From Melampsora larici-populina 98AG31 (lineage: Eukaryota > Basidiomycota > Pucciniomycetes > Pucciniales > Melampsoraceae): 64,000 nucleotides of DNA. Below, one piece after another: positions 24,539-34,786 of the stretch (positions are counted from its first letter, which is position 1; every line of letters begins with the position of its first letter). The stretch lies in the NCBI RefSeq assembly GCF_000204055.1, contig NW_006768814.1, forward strand, positions 21,094 to 85,093, read 5' to 3'. Under the pieces are notes generated by a model. That model was not told where the DNA came from. It made no database searches and saw only the letters and a list, made by a program, of their open reading frames with translations. The position numbers and the translations under genes were made by a program.

Positions 24539-26847
24539 TTACATCAATTGCTTTCTTAATCGGTCGACCTTGTTGAAGAATTTTTGTATGGTGATAAGAG
24601 GACAGCTGGTCCTTACCTTTTCCCATAGATCTTTTGATTGTCGCAGGGTAACAGCGGTGTCACTTAATGGCCAATATGCTAGATGAAGATAAAACAATTT
24701 TTCCATCAAGTACAAGACTTTGAGATATACAGATAAGAAAAAAGACTCACCACTCTTTGTGTAGCACCAAAGAAGCTCAATTGGATTCCATTCGCAGTGG
24801 AATTTTGGTAAGAACATACACAAGTGACCCGCTTTCTCAATGACCATCTGAAGATTTGGCTTTTCGTTAGCAAAGTCAGACTGGTTCAAAAGGACTTTGA
24901 ATGCACAGCAGTCAATTTGTTGTTCTAAATGTTGGCTTGCAGTTGTAACGAGATTTGGATCAATCACTTCAAGATTCCGGAGAAGGCGCTCTGCTCGAAA
25001 TATCTTATCTTTAGCAAGACCAGTCTTCTTGCAGTCAGCACATTTCAAGTTCATGGTTGAAAGTCCTCGCAGCTGGCGTTGTTTGTTGTGATAACTCCAT
25101 AACCCACACTCATCAAGAACCTGTCTAATTCCTTTAGGTTTACCAGCAAGTTTTGATTCTGAATGATCACTTGGAAAGTTCATTGTTTGAGTGAGTCCGT
25201 GAAGGTGTTGAGTTATGTTTGGATCGTCAAAAGGGATCCAAGTATCTCGAAGTTTGGCCTTGACTCCACCAGGGACAAGGTTCATAGATTGAACTCGAAG
25301 AGCATCAGGTGCAAAGGATTTGTGAGCAGAGGAGCAGTCAAAGATAAATAGAGCTTGACAGTTTGGATTGAGAAATTCAAACATTGGTATTGCACAATTG
25401 ACAACCTGATTAATTAATTGATGACAATTCCACCATTCATCTCCTTTAGCCCCAGGGTAGATTACAACAGCGGCGTCCTTGAAGGGCAGGCTGGTGGCTG
25501 TATCTGGAGGTACAGCAAGGCGTCCATGCTTCTTCTCAATAAAATCGGATTGATGAATAAGCTTACCGTCGCTCTTCCTTTTGAGTGCGGTGTCATTCTT
25601 TGCAAACCATCCCATCCTTGGCTCTTCCCCAGTATGGAGTGTGCACTCGTCATGATAAACCCGAACAACCTCTTGATCTGAGCCTGTAAGTGTTGGATAA
25701 ACAGGAATATCAAGGCTGTTTCCAATAAAGCTTTGTTCACGCTTGATGAAATTGTTCAGACGTTTGTCATATTCTTTTCAATAAAGAACAAAATCCGCAC
25801 GCTCATGGCCATCATAATAAAGGCATTTCGAATAAGGCTTAAATTCCATACCCATTCTATGCATCCAGTGATTACAGGTACTTTCTGAGATTCCGGTATC
25901 TAGATGCTCCTCAAACTTTGGAAGGATTTCTTTACTGATGTGCTTAGCCAGCATCTTGGGTGTAACCTAACACACAAAAGCGAATTAGATTTTGTTGATG
26001 CTTTAGTCAATGAAGGTAAGAAGAGAAAGATAAGACTCACTTTACCAACTTTTTGAGTTGATATCCAATCTGTTACCATCTTTAGTACTTTATGGTCATC
26101 TAAGATTGAAGGGTGTGGTGTTGAAAGGCCTCGCTGTGATATAGACAATTGATTATGTATCACAATATAACAGGCTTGCTTTTGAATGCGAGCAGCATGA
26201 CCCTTCCCCGTCTCGGAGCCAGTTAGAGGTGCTCGCCTTCGAAGTAAAGATGTTGCTGCAACATCCATTGAAGCCTTCATGCTAGAAAGACATTTGTTGG
26301 CAAGGTTGAGTATTTTTCGACAATGATTGAACTCGCGGAGGTCAGCCAAAGAATCAAATTGGTGCATTGCGATGGGAACAGAGCTGGTGTTGTGGTCATA
26401 GAATGATGCAGCTTTCTCAATTGCTTCATTTAATTTGAACCACTGTTCATTTATTGAATTAATTTGTTTATCAGTCTTGAGAACAGGTGCAGGCGATTCA
26501 TTGATAGACTGAGAATCAATCTGATCTGATATCTCAATGACGGGCTCCTCAAAACTAGATTCTGATCCATTGTTGTCTTTGGAACTGGATTCAAATCGAT
26601 TGTTGTTCAGAAAATCAAATTTGTTCAAATGTTCATTTTCATTATCCAACATCTCATAATCATCACATTCCATGTGATCTTCATTATCAGTATTGTGTTC
26701 ACTATCATGTTCACTCATATACATGCTTTCATCTTCATCACAGTTTTTGAGTTTTTGATAAGTGATTTGAGCAGGAGAAGGGGTAGATATGTTCGCATTT
26801 CGACTTTGACGTTGACGTTGAGCTGCTTTGCGTTTAGAACAGACCAT
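24539..26847 (-). pseudogene. DDE transposase of a basidiomycete-type family, one nonsense codon
   Basis: Exons 26847-26041, 25966-24751 and 24678-24539 join in phase for 720 codons. The N-terminal third is acidic and Ser/Asn-rich. A helical DNA-binding part follows (SILDDHKVLKMVTDWIS, ISESTCNHWMHRMGMEF). Catalytic acids sit in VRVYHDECTLH (Asp), ALFIFDCSSAHKSFAPDAL (Asp) and PKFHCEWNPIELLW (Glu). A Cys-rich insert (CADCKKTGL, CC) lies between the second Asp and the Glu. This pattern is common in basidiomycete genomes and resembles IS630/Tc1-type enzymes with a long second spacer. The family name is not certain to me. Codon TGA at 25780-25778 (tattgaaaag) breaks the frame where CGA is likely; it is a TCG-to-TTG change. 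No flanking TIRs were identified. Confidence 0.75.
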
Positions 26848-27051
26848 TGCGGTGACCTGAGCTTGAGGTGAATTGAATAACAGAGACGAATCGATATCGA
26901 TTGATAAAAGGAAAAGTCAGACTCATCTGATTAAAGGGGTTTGAAATTTGGCCCCGCGGGGCTATTTTGACAATTTATCGAGTATTTACTCAATTTCAAA
27001 TTGCCAAGCTCTTGCCTCCACGCACTATAGTCTACTAAACTTTATCATGTA

Positions 27052-27663
27052 AATTGACTGAGTTATTGAGGTTTGAAAAAAAAATCATGGATAAAAAATA
27101 CTATTTCTGTACTATATATGAGACTGGGATCTTGGATATCTTAAATCTTTGTGAATATACATATAAAATAAATTTTGTATTCCACTGCACAATACATGTT
27201 TCTACATTTTTTATTTCTGCAGCCTTTGTTCAAAAGGCATATTTCTATATGTAATTGTGAATTGTATAGGAGCAGTCTAATCTTTCCCTGATTTGTTGAT
27301 TCTAGGAAGGATATGAATAAATTGATGGCAGAAACTTTTGGAAATTAATATTTACATGCATATGAGTCTATTTGTGCCCAATTTGGGCCCTACATTTCAT
27401 CACAATTTACCTCAAGGTCAAAGAACTTCAGAAAATCCAACTTCTGTATATAATCCACAATTACATATAAAAATACTGCCCATAGACAAAGGCTGTAGGG
27501 AACAGAGATGTGGAGAAACATAGTGCTGAAAATATTATCAAATTTAATGTATATGTATATTGACAAATATTGAAGATATTCAGGATCCAAGTCTTATGTA
27601 TAGTACAAAAATAGTATTTTTTATCCGTGATTTTTTTTTCAAACCTCAATAACTCAGTCAATT
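27052..27663. mobile_element. Foldback MITE with ~250-bp arms, TA target site
   Basis: Arms run from 27052 inward to about 27300 and from 27663 back to about 27410. They start aattgactgagttattgagg on both strands. TA flanks both sides (27050-27051 and 27664-27665). Because the arms are so similar, short frames starting MTELLRFEKKI appear on both strands; these are repeat artefacts, not genes. The right TA is shared with the left end of transposon copy 2, so one element inserted at the very edge of the other. Confidence 0.85.
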
Positions 27664-27665
27664 TA

Positions 27666-27900
27666 CAGTAGTTTTAAAAAACCTTGTCAAAAAAATTTTC
27701 TTGAGCTAGGGGCCCAAGCTCGGTGGTCAAGCACTTTTAATTAAAAGTGTGCCAAAGCAAAACACAAAGCAAGACCACAGTAAAAAAAAGTGAGAAGGGA
27801 TTGCGCGAGTATCCTACTTGCAAGAGATATCCGAAGCCACAAGGGGCTCAGCTTGATTCCCAAGCCGGATGATCCCCAAACCACCATCCAAACCACCATC
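27666..27900 (+). repeat. Left long terminal inverted repeat of copy 2
   Basis: Pairs with 31750-31982. It contains a polyA tract, the ttttaattaaaagtgtgcc palindrome and the ggcccaagctcgg block. The TIR ends about 45 bp before the transposase ATG, so it probably contains the promoter and 5' leader. Confidence 0.85.
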
Positions 27901-27943
27901 AGCACCATGTTCCCCTTGCTCTACCAACACAATCTCCTCCATC

Positions 27944-29287
27944 ATGGTCTACCAAAAGTACTGCGCGGCAATCAAAACTATTGCCATTCGATTGCTCCTT
28001 GAAGGACAGACAGAGGACCACGTTCGAGATGTACTCGGGGAAACCATTTCACATCGCTCTTTCCAACGCTGGATGGCCCTGTACGAGTCAACCATGCGAG
28101 TCATTCGCAATCCTAAAGATTACGCACAATGTGGGCGACCAAGAAGCCTGAATGAAGAGGATCAAGAGTTCATCACTTTGTTGGTAGCAGATCAACCCCA
28201 ACTGTTTCTGGACGAGATTCGAGAACAACTCTATGATTCGCAAGGCAAACTTCCATCCCTTGAAACAATTCATAACGAGCTCAACCATCGACTACACCTT
28301 ACTCTCAAGAAAGCTCATACATCACATGTTCGCAAAGACTTCTACAAGCGGGCATGCTTCATTGAGAAGATGGAAAACATCCCTGCCAAAGCCTTGGTAT
28401 TCACAGGTCTGTTGTTTAAATTCATCTCTCACTCTTTACATAACCTCAACTGACATTATTTCAAAGACGAGAGTTCCATCTGTGAAAGGGACCTAATGCG
28501 AGTATTTGGGCGTTCACCATCGGGGAAACGTGTGACTAGATGGATCAAACGCAGTAATGCCAAGAGGTATTCACTTCTACCTGCAATTGGGTTGAATGGG
28601 ATGCTGGCGATGACGGTTCGCGAGGGTAGCATCAATCGACAACGATTTGAAACTTTCCTCGAGTTTCAGCTTGTAAGTCATCAATTTTTCTATTGTACAT
28701 GTCTTGTTTGCTAATGTCTTTTTTCTGGAAAAGCTCCCCGCAATGAATCCTTATCCTGCGGTCAATAGTGTCCTTGTTATGGATAACGCTAGAATTCACC
28801 ATGGCAGTCGCATAGCAGAGCTTTGTGAAGAGCGAGGTACGTGCTCAATGGGTGATATCTCTTCCTAACTGAACTTCTGTCTCTTTCATATGGGCTGCTT
28901 CTAGGTGTTCGACTTGTTTATCTGCCACCTTATTGCCCCGAACTCAACCCCATTGAGATGGTCTTTTCAGTAATCAAATCCCGATTCAAACGAAACGGAA
29001 TTCTTGAACTCTCGGTCGACGATTTAGACATGGTCATACGTGATCACGCTGAAGAATGTGTCACTCCATCATTATTAGCACGTTTATATTTTAGTTGTGG
29101 CTATGATTTACCACCGGAGTACTATCACTTTCATAACAATGAGGGTTATGAAGATGAGGATTATGAAGATGAAGATTACAAAGATGAGAATGATGACGAA
29201 GATGGGGATGAGGATGATGAGGATGAAGATGATTATGACTATGATTACGAGGAGGAGGAGGATTACGATGACCATTTTGGATACTGA
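27944..29287 (+). CDS. DD34E Tc1/mariner-like transposase, copy 2
   Basis: Exons 27944-28406, 28467-28672, 28734-28836 and 28905-29287 give 384 aa with no stop. The N-terminal half is a helix-turn-helix region (RLLLEGQTEDHVRDVLGET, SFQRWMALYEST, DEIREQLYDSQG). The catalytic triad is Asp in VFTDESS (formed across intron 1), Asp in VLVMDNARIHH and Glu in YCPELNPIEM. The spacing between the last two is 34 residues, which makes it DD34E of the Tc1/mariner (IS630) superfamily. The C-terminus is a 50-residue run of Asp/Glu/Tyr encoded by gat/gag-rich repeats. It cuts and pastes the element at TA sites. The gene appears intact, but two changes to CpG-depleted codons relative to copy 1 may alter residues. 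Confidence 0.88.
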
Positions 29288-29515
29288 AAAGTTTCCAAGT
29301 CCAAATTTCACCAAAAACACATCAATCTGATCGATCTCAAGGACTCTTATCATCAAATCGATCCATCCTTTCAATTTATACTAATCTTTCAATCTTACTT
29401 CTTTATCTTTTGTAACTGACTATCACTATCAAATCAAATTGATCAAATGGCGAATCATCAATCAAATCGATCAATTAAACCATCTCATTGAATCATCATC
29501 ATCATCAAACCAACG

Positions 29516-30085
29516 ATGAGAAAGAAGAAATCAATGGAATTGCCTTCAAAGTCAGACCGTTCCTTCCATATCACAACCACAGCCTTGATTGTTTAGCCAA
29601 CACTCAAAACTTACTCGAAGCCAGACCCTTCCTTCTTTATCACAACCACAGCCTCGAAGACCTACTTTGATTTACAAGATCGATTGTTTAGACGATCTTT
29701 ACTTCGTGAGGCCAAGATCGCACCGTCAACTCACTCTACTCCTGTCCATCAGGGTCATCTTCATAACGCTTCTGAGATTTGGGAAGCCGCACTGGTTGGT
29801 ACTCCTCTTGAACCAAGGGGTATGCCACCACCCAGTTGGCAAACTTACATCCATACTCGAAGTGAAGAACAAGTTCATCATCATCGTGGAGCTTCAACTA
29901 GCAGTAACATGTCATTGTATCATCACTCCAGTTCGTCACACGGATTCAGTGCGTCTCGAATCACTGCATCCGATTCAAATGCCGATGAACCGATTGTTAC
30001 AAAAGCTTCGTTGGTGCGATTATGTACTTTTTTCTTCTCTTTTGTACCATTGTCCGATAGTCTAAAGACTAATGCACAAATATAA
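29516..30085 (+). pseudogene. Unknown exon-like frame inside copy 2, frameshifted near 29590
   Basis: From ATG 29516 the frame reads MRKKKSMELPSKSDRSFHI and then hits TAG at 29594. In copy 1 the matching stretch stays open (TTTASMLANTQYLLE up to the gap). Beyond the stop the same frame is open to 30085. The segment TYFDLQDRLFRRSLLREAK followed by GTPLEPRGMPPPSW and a His/Ser-rich tail looks like real coding sequence. Two related segments (SDRSFHITTTA and DPSFFITTTA) suggest a small internal duplication. It could be a captured host exon or a third transposon gene. I do not recognise it. Confidence 0.4.
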
Positions 30086-30455
30086 GCCTCTTTGTATATT
30101 GTTTGTGTAAACAAACCTTCAATACAAAGCAATGAGATACAAATGGTCTTGATGCGAATACAAAAGATCTTGATTGTGATACAGAAACTGGGAGAAAGAG
30201 CCAAAATAGAAAAATGAACAAATCTTCATAAGCAGCAATAGTTGACATGCAAATGGACTCGATTCAAATACTAAAGAGAACTCGATTGTCATACAAAAAA
30301 ATGAGTAGAGAAGATGCAAGACTGTTCAGCATAAAACAAATAACTTCATTGTGATACAAAAGTTTTAAGTTGAATCAATGACTTCATTCGGTACTTGACT
30401 TCAGGACCATGTCAAAATGTTTCACATTATCTAAAAGTTTGCTGATAACCCCCAA
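30086..30455. other. AT-rich spacer with degenerate short repeats inside copy 2
   Basis: Variants of atacaaa, cttgattgtgata and caaatgga recur several times, suggesting a decayed short tandem repeat. No gene is seen. Confidence 0.4.
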
Positions 30456-31645
30456 TCAAAAACATGGATCGAGACTTTTAAGATCATCCTTGGTTATTGA
30501 TCCTCCACTGAATTGGTGATAATCGGTGATATCCTCGCGAGTGAGCGCTTTCAAGACTTCGGGATCATCGATCTTGACAAACTCGATGTATTTCTCCATT
30601 TTAGCGGTTGGACGTTCCAAAAATGAACCTGCTGGGCGAAGTCGTTTGTTTCTGATCTCGGAAAGACCGTCAACATACCCGTGACAGTGCTTTGGAGTGC
30701 GGCTTGGAGGTGGGGTAGCCGTCACGGCCGTCCACAAATCACGAGGAGGGTTGAGAGGGCATATTCCATGAATATTAGGATCAAGCTAAAGCAAATCAAA
30801 AGGTGTCAGCAGTCTGTCATCAAAGGTACAGTGAAATGGATTTACTATCGCCCGCGCCCATTTGATTGCGTGAACCCTGGTAAGCAAGACATATTGTTTG
30901 AAGTTCTCTTTGGGGACCCAATAGATGTGGATTTGTCAATCAATTCTAGGGTCAAGTTTGCCTTGCTTGAGTAACCTGGATACCATGGCATCATGTGCAT
31001 GGACATCGTCTTGATCTCCATGGACCTGTAGTGAAAGAAAGCAAAAGTCTCAGTCATTGATAGCATCAGGTGCCACCTTAAGACAATGAACTCACCCTTT
31101 CGACTGATTGTCCGTCACTGGTGCATATCTTTCGAGAAGCCCTTTCAAAAACTTCAGTCTACATCACAACAAATGTCAGCTACAGCAGTGAAGAAACTGA
31201 AGAATATGCAATCACTTACCGACTCTAATTGAGCAGCCTGAGAAATTGGCTTCTCCATCTTAATGGTAAGCAGTGCTCGCTTTCCAGAAAATTGGAGAGC
31301 CTTTCGAGCCCAATCCTGAAAGGTAGACTCAGTACTAAGAGGCTTATTGAGGCTTTTCAAATATTCAGGAACCTTAGCAATCGAGCCCAGCCATTTGATG
31401 TTGAGAGGATGTGAGGGAGATTTCCGATCAGCCAGGATCATAGTCCCCACACCAGGTCGATCAGTGTTGCTAGCTTCAGTAACAAGGGTGGTGAATGCCT
31501 CCAAGGTTGTCACTTTGGGGATGACTCGAACAGTAAAAGATCGTTGATTGCTATAAGGCTTCCAGACGTGCTTTTTGTCGTTCCCCGCATCACAATAGAT
31601 GTGATACTCAACCGCGCAGTCGAATTTGTTGCCGTTGTTTTCCAT
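30456..31645 (-). pseudogene. Unknown cargo gene of transposon copy 2, one nonsense codon
   Basis: Exons 31645-31220, 31152-31096, 31025-30846 and 30785-30456 join in phase for 330 codons. The ATG follows a spliced leader that begins inside the right TIR. Sequence features include AVEYHIYCDAGNDKK, NQRSFTVRVIPKVTTLEAF, NIKWLGSIAKVPEYLKSLN, QDWARKALQFSGKRALL, KENFKQYVLLTRVHAIKWA, HCHGYVDGLSEIRNKRLRP and REDITDYHQFSGGSI. I recognise no domain and see no signal peptide, membrane span or zinc motif. An in-frame TGA at 30938-30936 (gattgacaa) fits a former CGA changed in a TCG context. Its position convergent to the transposase, with each gene driven from one TIR, suggests it belongs to the transposon. 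A role in transposition or its control is only a guess. Confidence 0.6.
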
Positions 31646-31749
31646 TGGGCTGAAGCAATCAGATGTCAAAAGACTGGATCAGAAGGCTGAGAATCAGATT
31701 TGAACTCACAAGTGTGCCTGAATCAGTGTGTGGTGCTGAAAGAAGGGGA

Positions 31750-31982
31750 ATGCAGTGCTGATGGTGGTTTGGGGATCATCCGGCTTGGGAATCAAGCTGA
31801 GCCCCTTGTGGCTTCGGATATCTCTTGCGAGTAGGATACTCGCGCAAACCCTTCTCACTTTTTTTTACTGTGGTCTTGCTTTGTGTTTTGCTTTGGCACA
31901 CTTTTAATTAAAAGTGCTTGACCACCGAGCTTGGGCCCCTAGCTCAAGAAAAAATTTTTGACAAGGTTTTTTAAAACTACTG
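31750..31982 (-). repeat. Right long terminal inverted repeat of copy 2
   Basis: Inverse of 27666-27900 apart from a few substitutions and a small indel near its inner end (accatccaaaccaccatc on the left is shorter here). It ends with actactg followed by TA. Confidence 0.85.
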
Positions 31983-32050
31983 TAGATTACTATGGAAACT
32001 TGTTATTACTATATAGACTTGATATTACTATATAAACTTGTTATGAGTAT
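31983..32050. repeat. TA-rich repeat units flanking the right end of copy 2
   Basis: The 31 bases at 31985-32015 equal 18089-18119 on the left side of copy 1. They are followed by related units (gacttgatattactatata). Confidence 0.7.
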
Positions 32051-32205
32051 CAAATTTAAGACAGGTTTTTATGAGAGAGATAGACAAATAATTCACAGAT
32101 TGTAGTGCTAAAGGCTACACACCACGCGTCTATCAAAATGAAAGTGGGAAATGTGGGACCGATGTGAAAGAGACAAAGTGGATGTTAGTTCTTTACCGCT
32201 TAGCC

Positions 32206-34786
32206 TTAAACGCTTTTGAGGATTAACTCCTTCATCACTCGTGCACCCGTGACAATTGAAAGGCTCTGGATTTCATCTGGTACCTTCTTCTTGTACTTCT
32301 CCTCTAAGACTTTTCGGTTGTGACTGCTGATCATCAGGATATAACCAACCATCATACAAAGCTGATTGTCGTTCTCGATATACAACGGATCCAACATTTT
32401 TGAGAAGTGACCATCAAGCTCACGACGCATGTCTCGGAAAGCGTCCATGCAGCGGAGATGAAGGTCGAGGAAGTCGCATCGAAGCCATGGTATTTCGTGC
32501 TCGATCATGGCTTTGACCGTCAAGACTTGTCCTACCGTTCCGACTGGCACAACCTTGGCGCTTGAAGAAGTCTTTGTCTTGTCATTGAGCGCCATAAGAC
32601 ACGCCAACATGCGCCCTGCCACATCTGCGGAATCAGTCCCGGACAGCCAATCCTTGAGTATGTCAAGAACCTTTGAGTTCGCAGACCAGTTTCGAGGGCC
32701 TTTAGATGACCAACGCACGCCCTTGTTCGATTTGGAGCGGCGAGCGTCAGGGGTGAAATTGGAGAGCGAAGTACCAAGGAGTAGGCTGAAACTAAAGGAT
32801 CACACCTGACAACGTCAGTTCACACCCACCGAGAGGAATGCAATAGAAGTCAAACTGCGGGACGTACCTTTTGAAACACTCTTCCAGTGTCTGTGGTCTG
32901 AATCCAGCAAACAATCTCTCTGGTGTGAAATATGAGATGATCCATTCCATGAGAGGCCATTCCACGTCCAGCGCGCCAGCTTGTCGAAAAGCATTGTATG
33001 CATGAGTGGTGTACAGTATAGATCCCCAGGTACAACCTACACTAATTCCCGCATCTTGAGAAAGGGAACGCAAGGCAAGAAGTTCCGTCCCACACAGCAG
33101 AGGATGTTGCTTGCGAAGATTGAAGGGTGGACCGGTTTCGATTTCATTGTAAAGTTGCCTGCCAGCAGGTGTCCGACGATCAAGAGTGCCTTTACAGACG
33201 ATTTTCATTTGAGTCATTGTATCGGCCAACATATATTTCTGTACCACTTGATCTTGTAAGCGATGAAGCGTATCAGTCTGCTTTTTGGGCCACAACTCAA
33301 AGTCGGGTACACCTTTTCTTGACGCGAAGAATCGGTCAAGATTAGTGTCTACCTGTTTGGCTGCCTTTTGAAGCTCCTCGAACGGTCGAGTGACTTCTGG
33401 ACCGAGAATCGAATTAGTGTCCAAAAACACCTGAGTTGCAAAGACTAGCCAGATGGGGATTGCGTTCTTCTTGGTATCGTAGAGTTTGCGGATACCTTTG
33501 GTAAATTCATCTTCAAATCGATCGGGCGCTCGACAGTTTTCCAGGATACAAAACTCTGAGAAGAGCTCAATCAAGATGACTCGATCTTGGGCGATGATCT
33601 GTCGGAGTGACATCTTGGAACGATCAGCGTTGCGATCATAAACGCCAAAGACACCCGGAATTGACCAGGGAATTTGATTCGGTTGAACAACGTTGCGGAT
33701 GGACTCAAGTGTACTGTGAGTCGTAAGGCCGAGAAGTTCGCCAACATCGGCCATCTCATGATTATAAACGTCGTTGGCGTCATATCGTACAGTAGGATCC
33801 ACTCCTCTTTGCAGACAAAGATACAAGTAAATGTGCAGAGAGATATTTTCGCATGTTGGCGGGGAAGGAAGGAGATGTCCAAAAGTGCTGATGAAATCTT
33901 TTTCAGTTTGTCGAAGAGCCGCAATTGCCATGTTGGACATGAGCGAAACCGTTTCAAGAGCTATTGTCCCGGCCTTGTATTGCTTCCAGTGATCCCGAAC
34001 AAGCACTTGGAGTCGGTTCATATCAGTAAAGAGGCAAAAGGTGGCAAAGAAAGCTTCGGCCTTTTCATTCCTGTCTGCCAGCACTGCTTTGGCCTGGATT
34101 GCTGGTTTAGGTGGATTAGCCCCATTCCCTACGTTCTTCGGGGCAAGAGTTGGTTTCTGGGTAGTCTCATCCTCGTACTCCAAATCTTCAACGTCTAAGA
34201 CGTGAAAGTTATTTGTGTTGTGCACAGTTTTCGGAACTTCAGTAGCGGAGGGATCGATTGGAGAAATTTTCGGATTAACCTCTTGGCTCGGCGGGGCCTG
34301 CGGTGTGAGGATACGTAGTACACGTTCGAGGATACGGACAAAATAAGCATGTGAAGCATTGCCTTCTTGAACGCCTGGGTTAGACGGGATGTTTTTGGGA
34401 GAAGGTCTGGCTGCATGAAGTGCGAGAAAATCCTGGCGAAGGGAGATAGTTTTCTGAAGCTTGGTGATGATCGTCTTGGGAATATTCAACATCTTCTTGG
34501 GGTCCTGAGAAATATTTTGAGCTAGTTCCACAAGTTGGTCTACCGCAATCGGAGTTTCTAACACTTTCTTGTTTGGAGCCGCGGATGGAACAGTGTCTTT
34601 AGCCAATTTACGCGCCTTTCCTTTCAAACGGCCTGTCCCGCGCGTAGGGGGCTGGGCGGGAGAGGCGTCATGGGCTTCATTGGGAGGGTTGTAACCAGCA
34701 GCGTCCATCAACCATTGACAAACATCGCTGGTGTAGCTTTTGTACAGCTGATACGTATTGCTGAACAGCGTGGTGGAGACTGTCAT
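32206..34786 (-). CDS. DUF6604-like fungal protein
   Basis: Two exons, 34786-32826 and 32791-32206, join in phase (GT-AG, 34-nt intron) for 848 aa. I chose the ATG at 34786 (MTVSTTLFSNTYQLYKSY) because the frame further upstream is hydrophobic and ends in leader sequence. The N-terminus (TYQLYKSYTSDVCQWLMDAA) fits the start of the fungal DUF6604 family, whose function is unknown. The rest contains a basic linker (GRLKGKARKLAK), a long helical middle part (VRDHWKQYKAGTIALETVS, PIWLVFATQVFLDTNSILG) and a C-terminal helical part (LDILKDWLSGTDSADVAGR). No catalytic motif is visible. It lies just outside transposon copy 2, whose right end is about 220 bp beyond its stop codon. Confidence 0.7.

Larger units (their letters stand above)
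27666..31982 (+). mobile_element. Tc1/mariner-like DD34E transposon, copy 2, complete, with a second gene
   Basis: The termini cagtagttttaaaaaacc (27666) and its inverse ggttttttaaaactactg (ending 31982) are flanked by TA on both sides. The inverted repeats are long, roughly 235 bp (27666-27900 and 31750-31982), and near identical. The element is 4.3 kb. The left TIR leads into the transposase gene on the plus strand. The right TIR leads into an unrelated gene on the minus strand. Between them lies a 1.1-kb stretch with a third open exon-like region. A second gene is unusual for Tc1/mariner elements. Confidence 0.85.

Noticed and set aside
27054..27661. Two short peptides starting MTELLRFEKKI on opposite strands
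   Set aside because: They are the two arms of a foldback MITE read from each side, not a duplicated gene.
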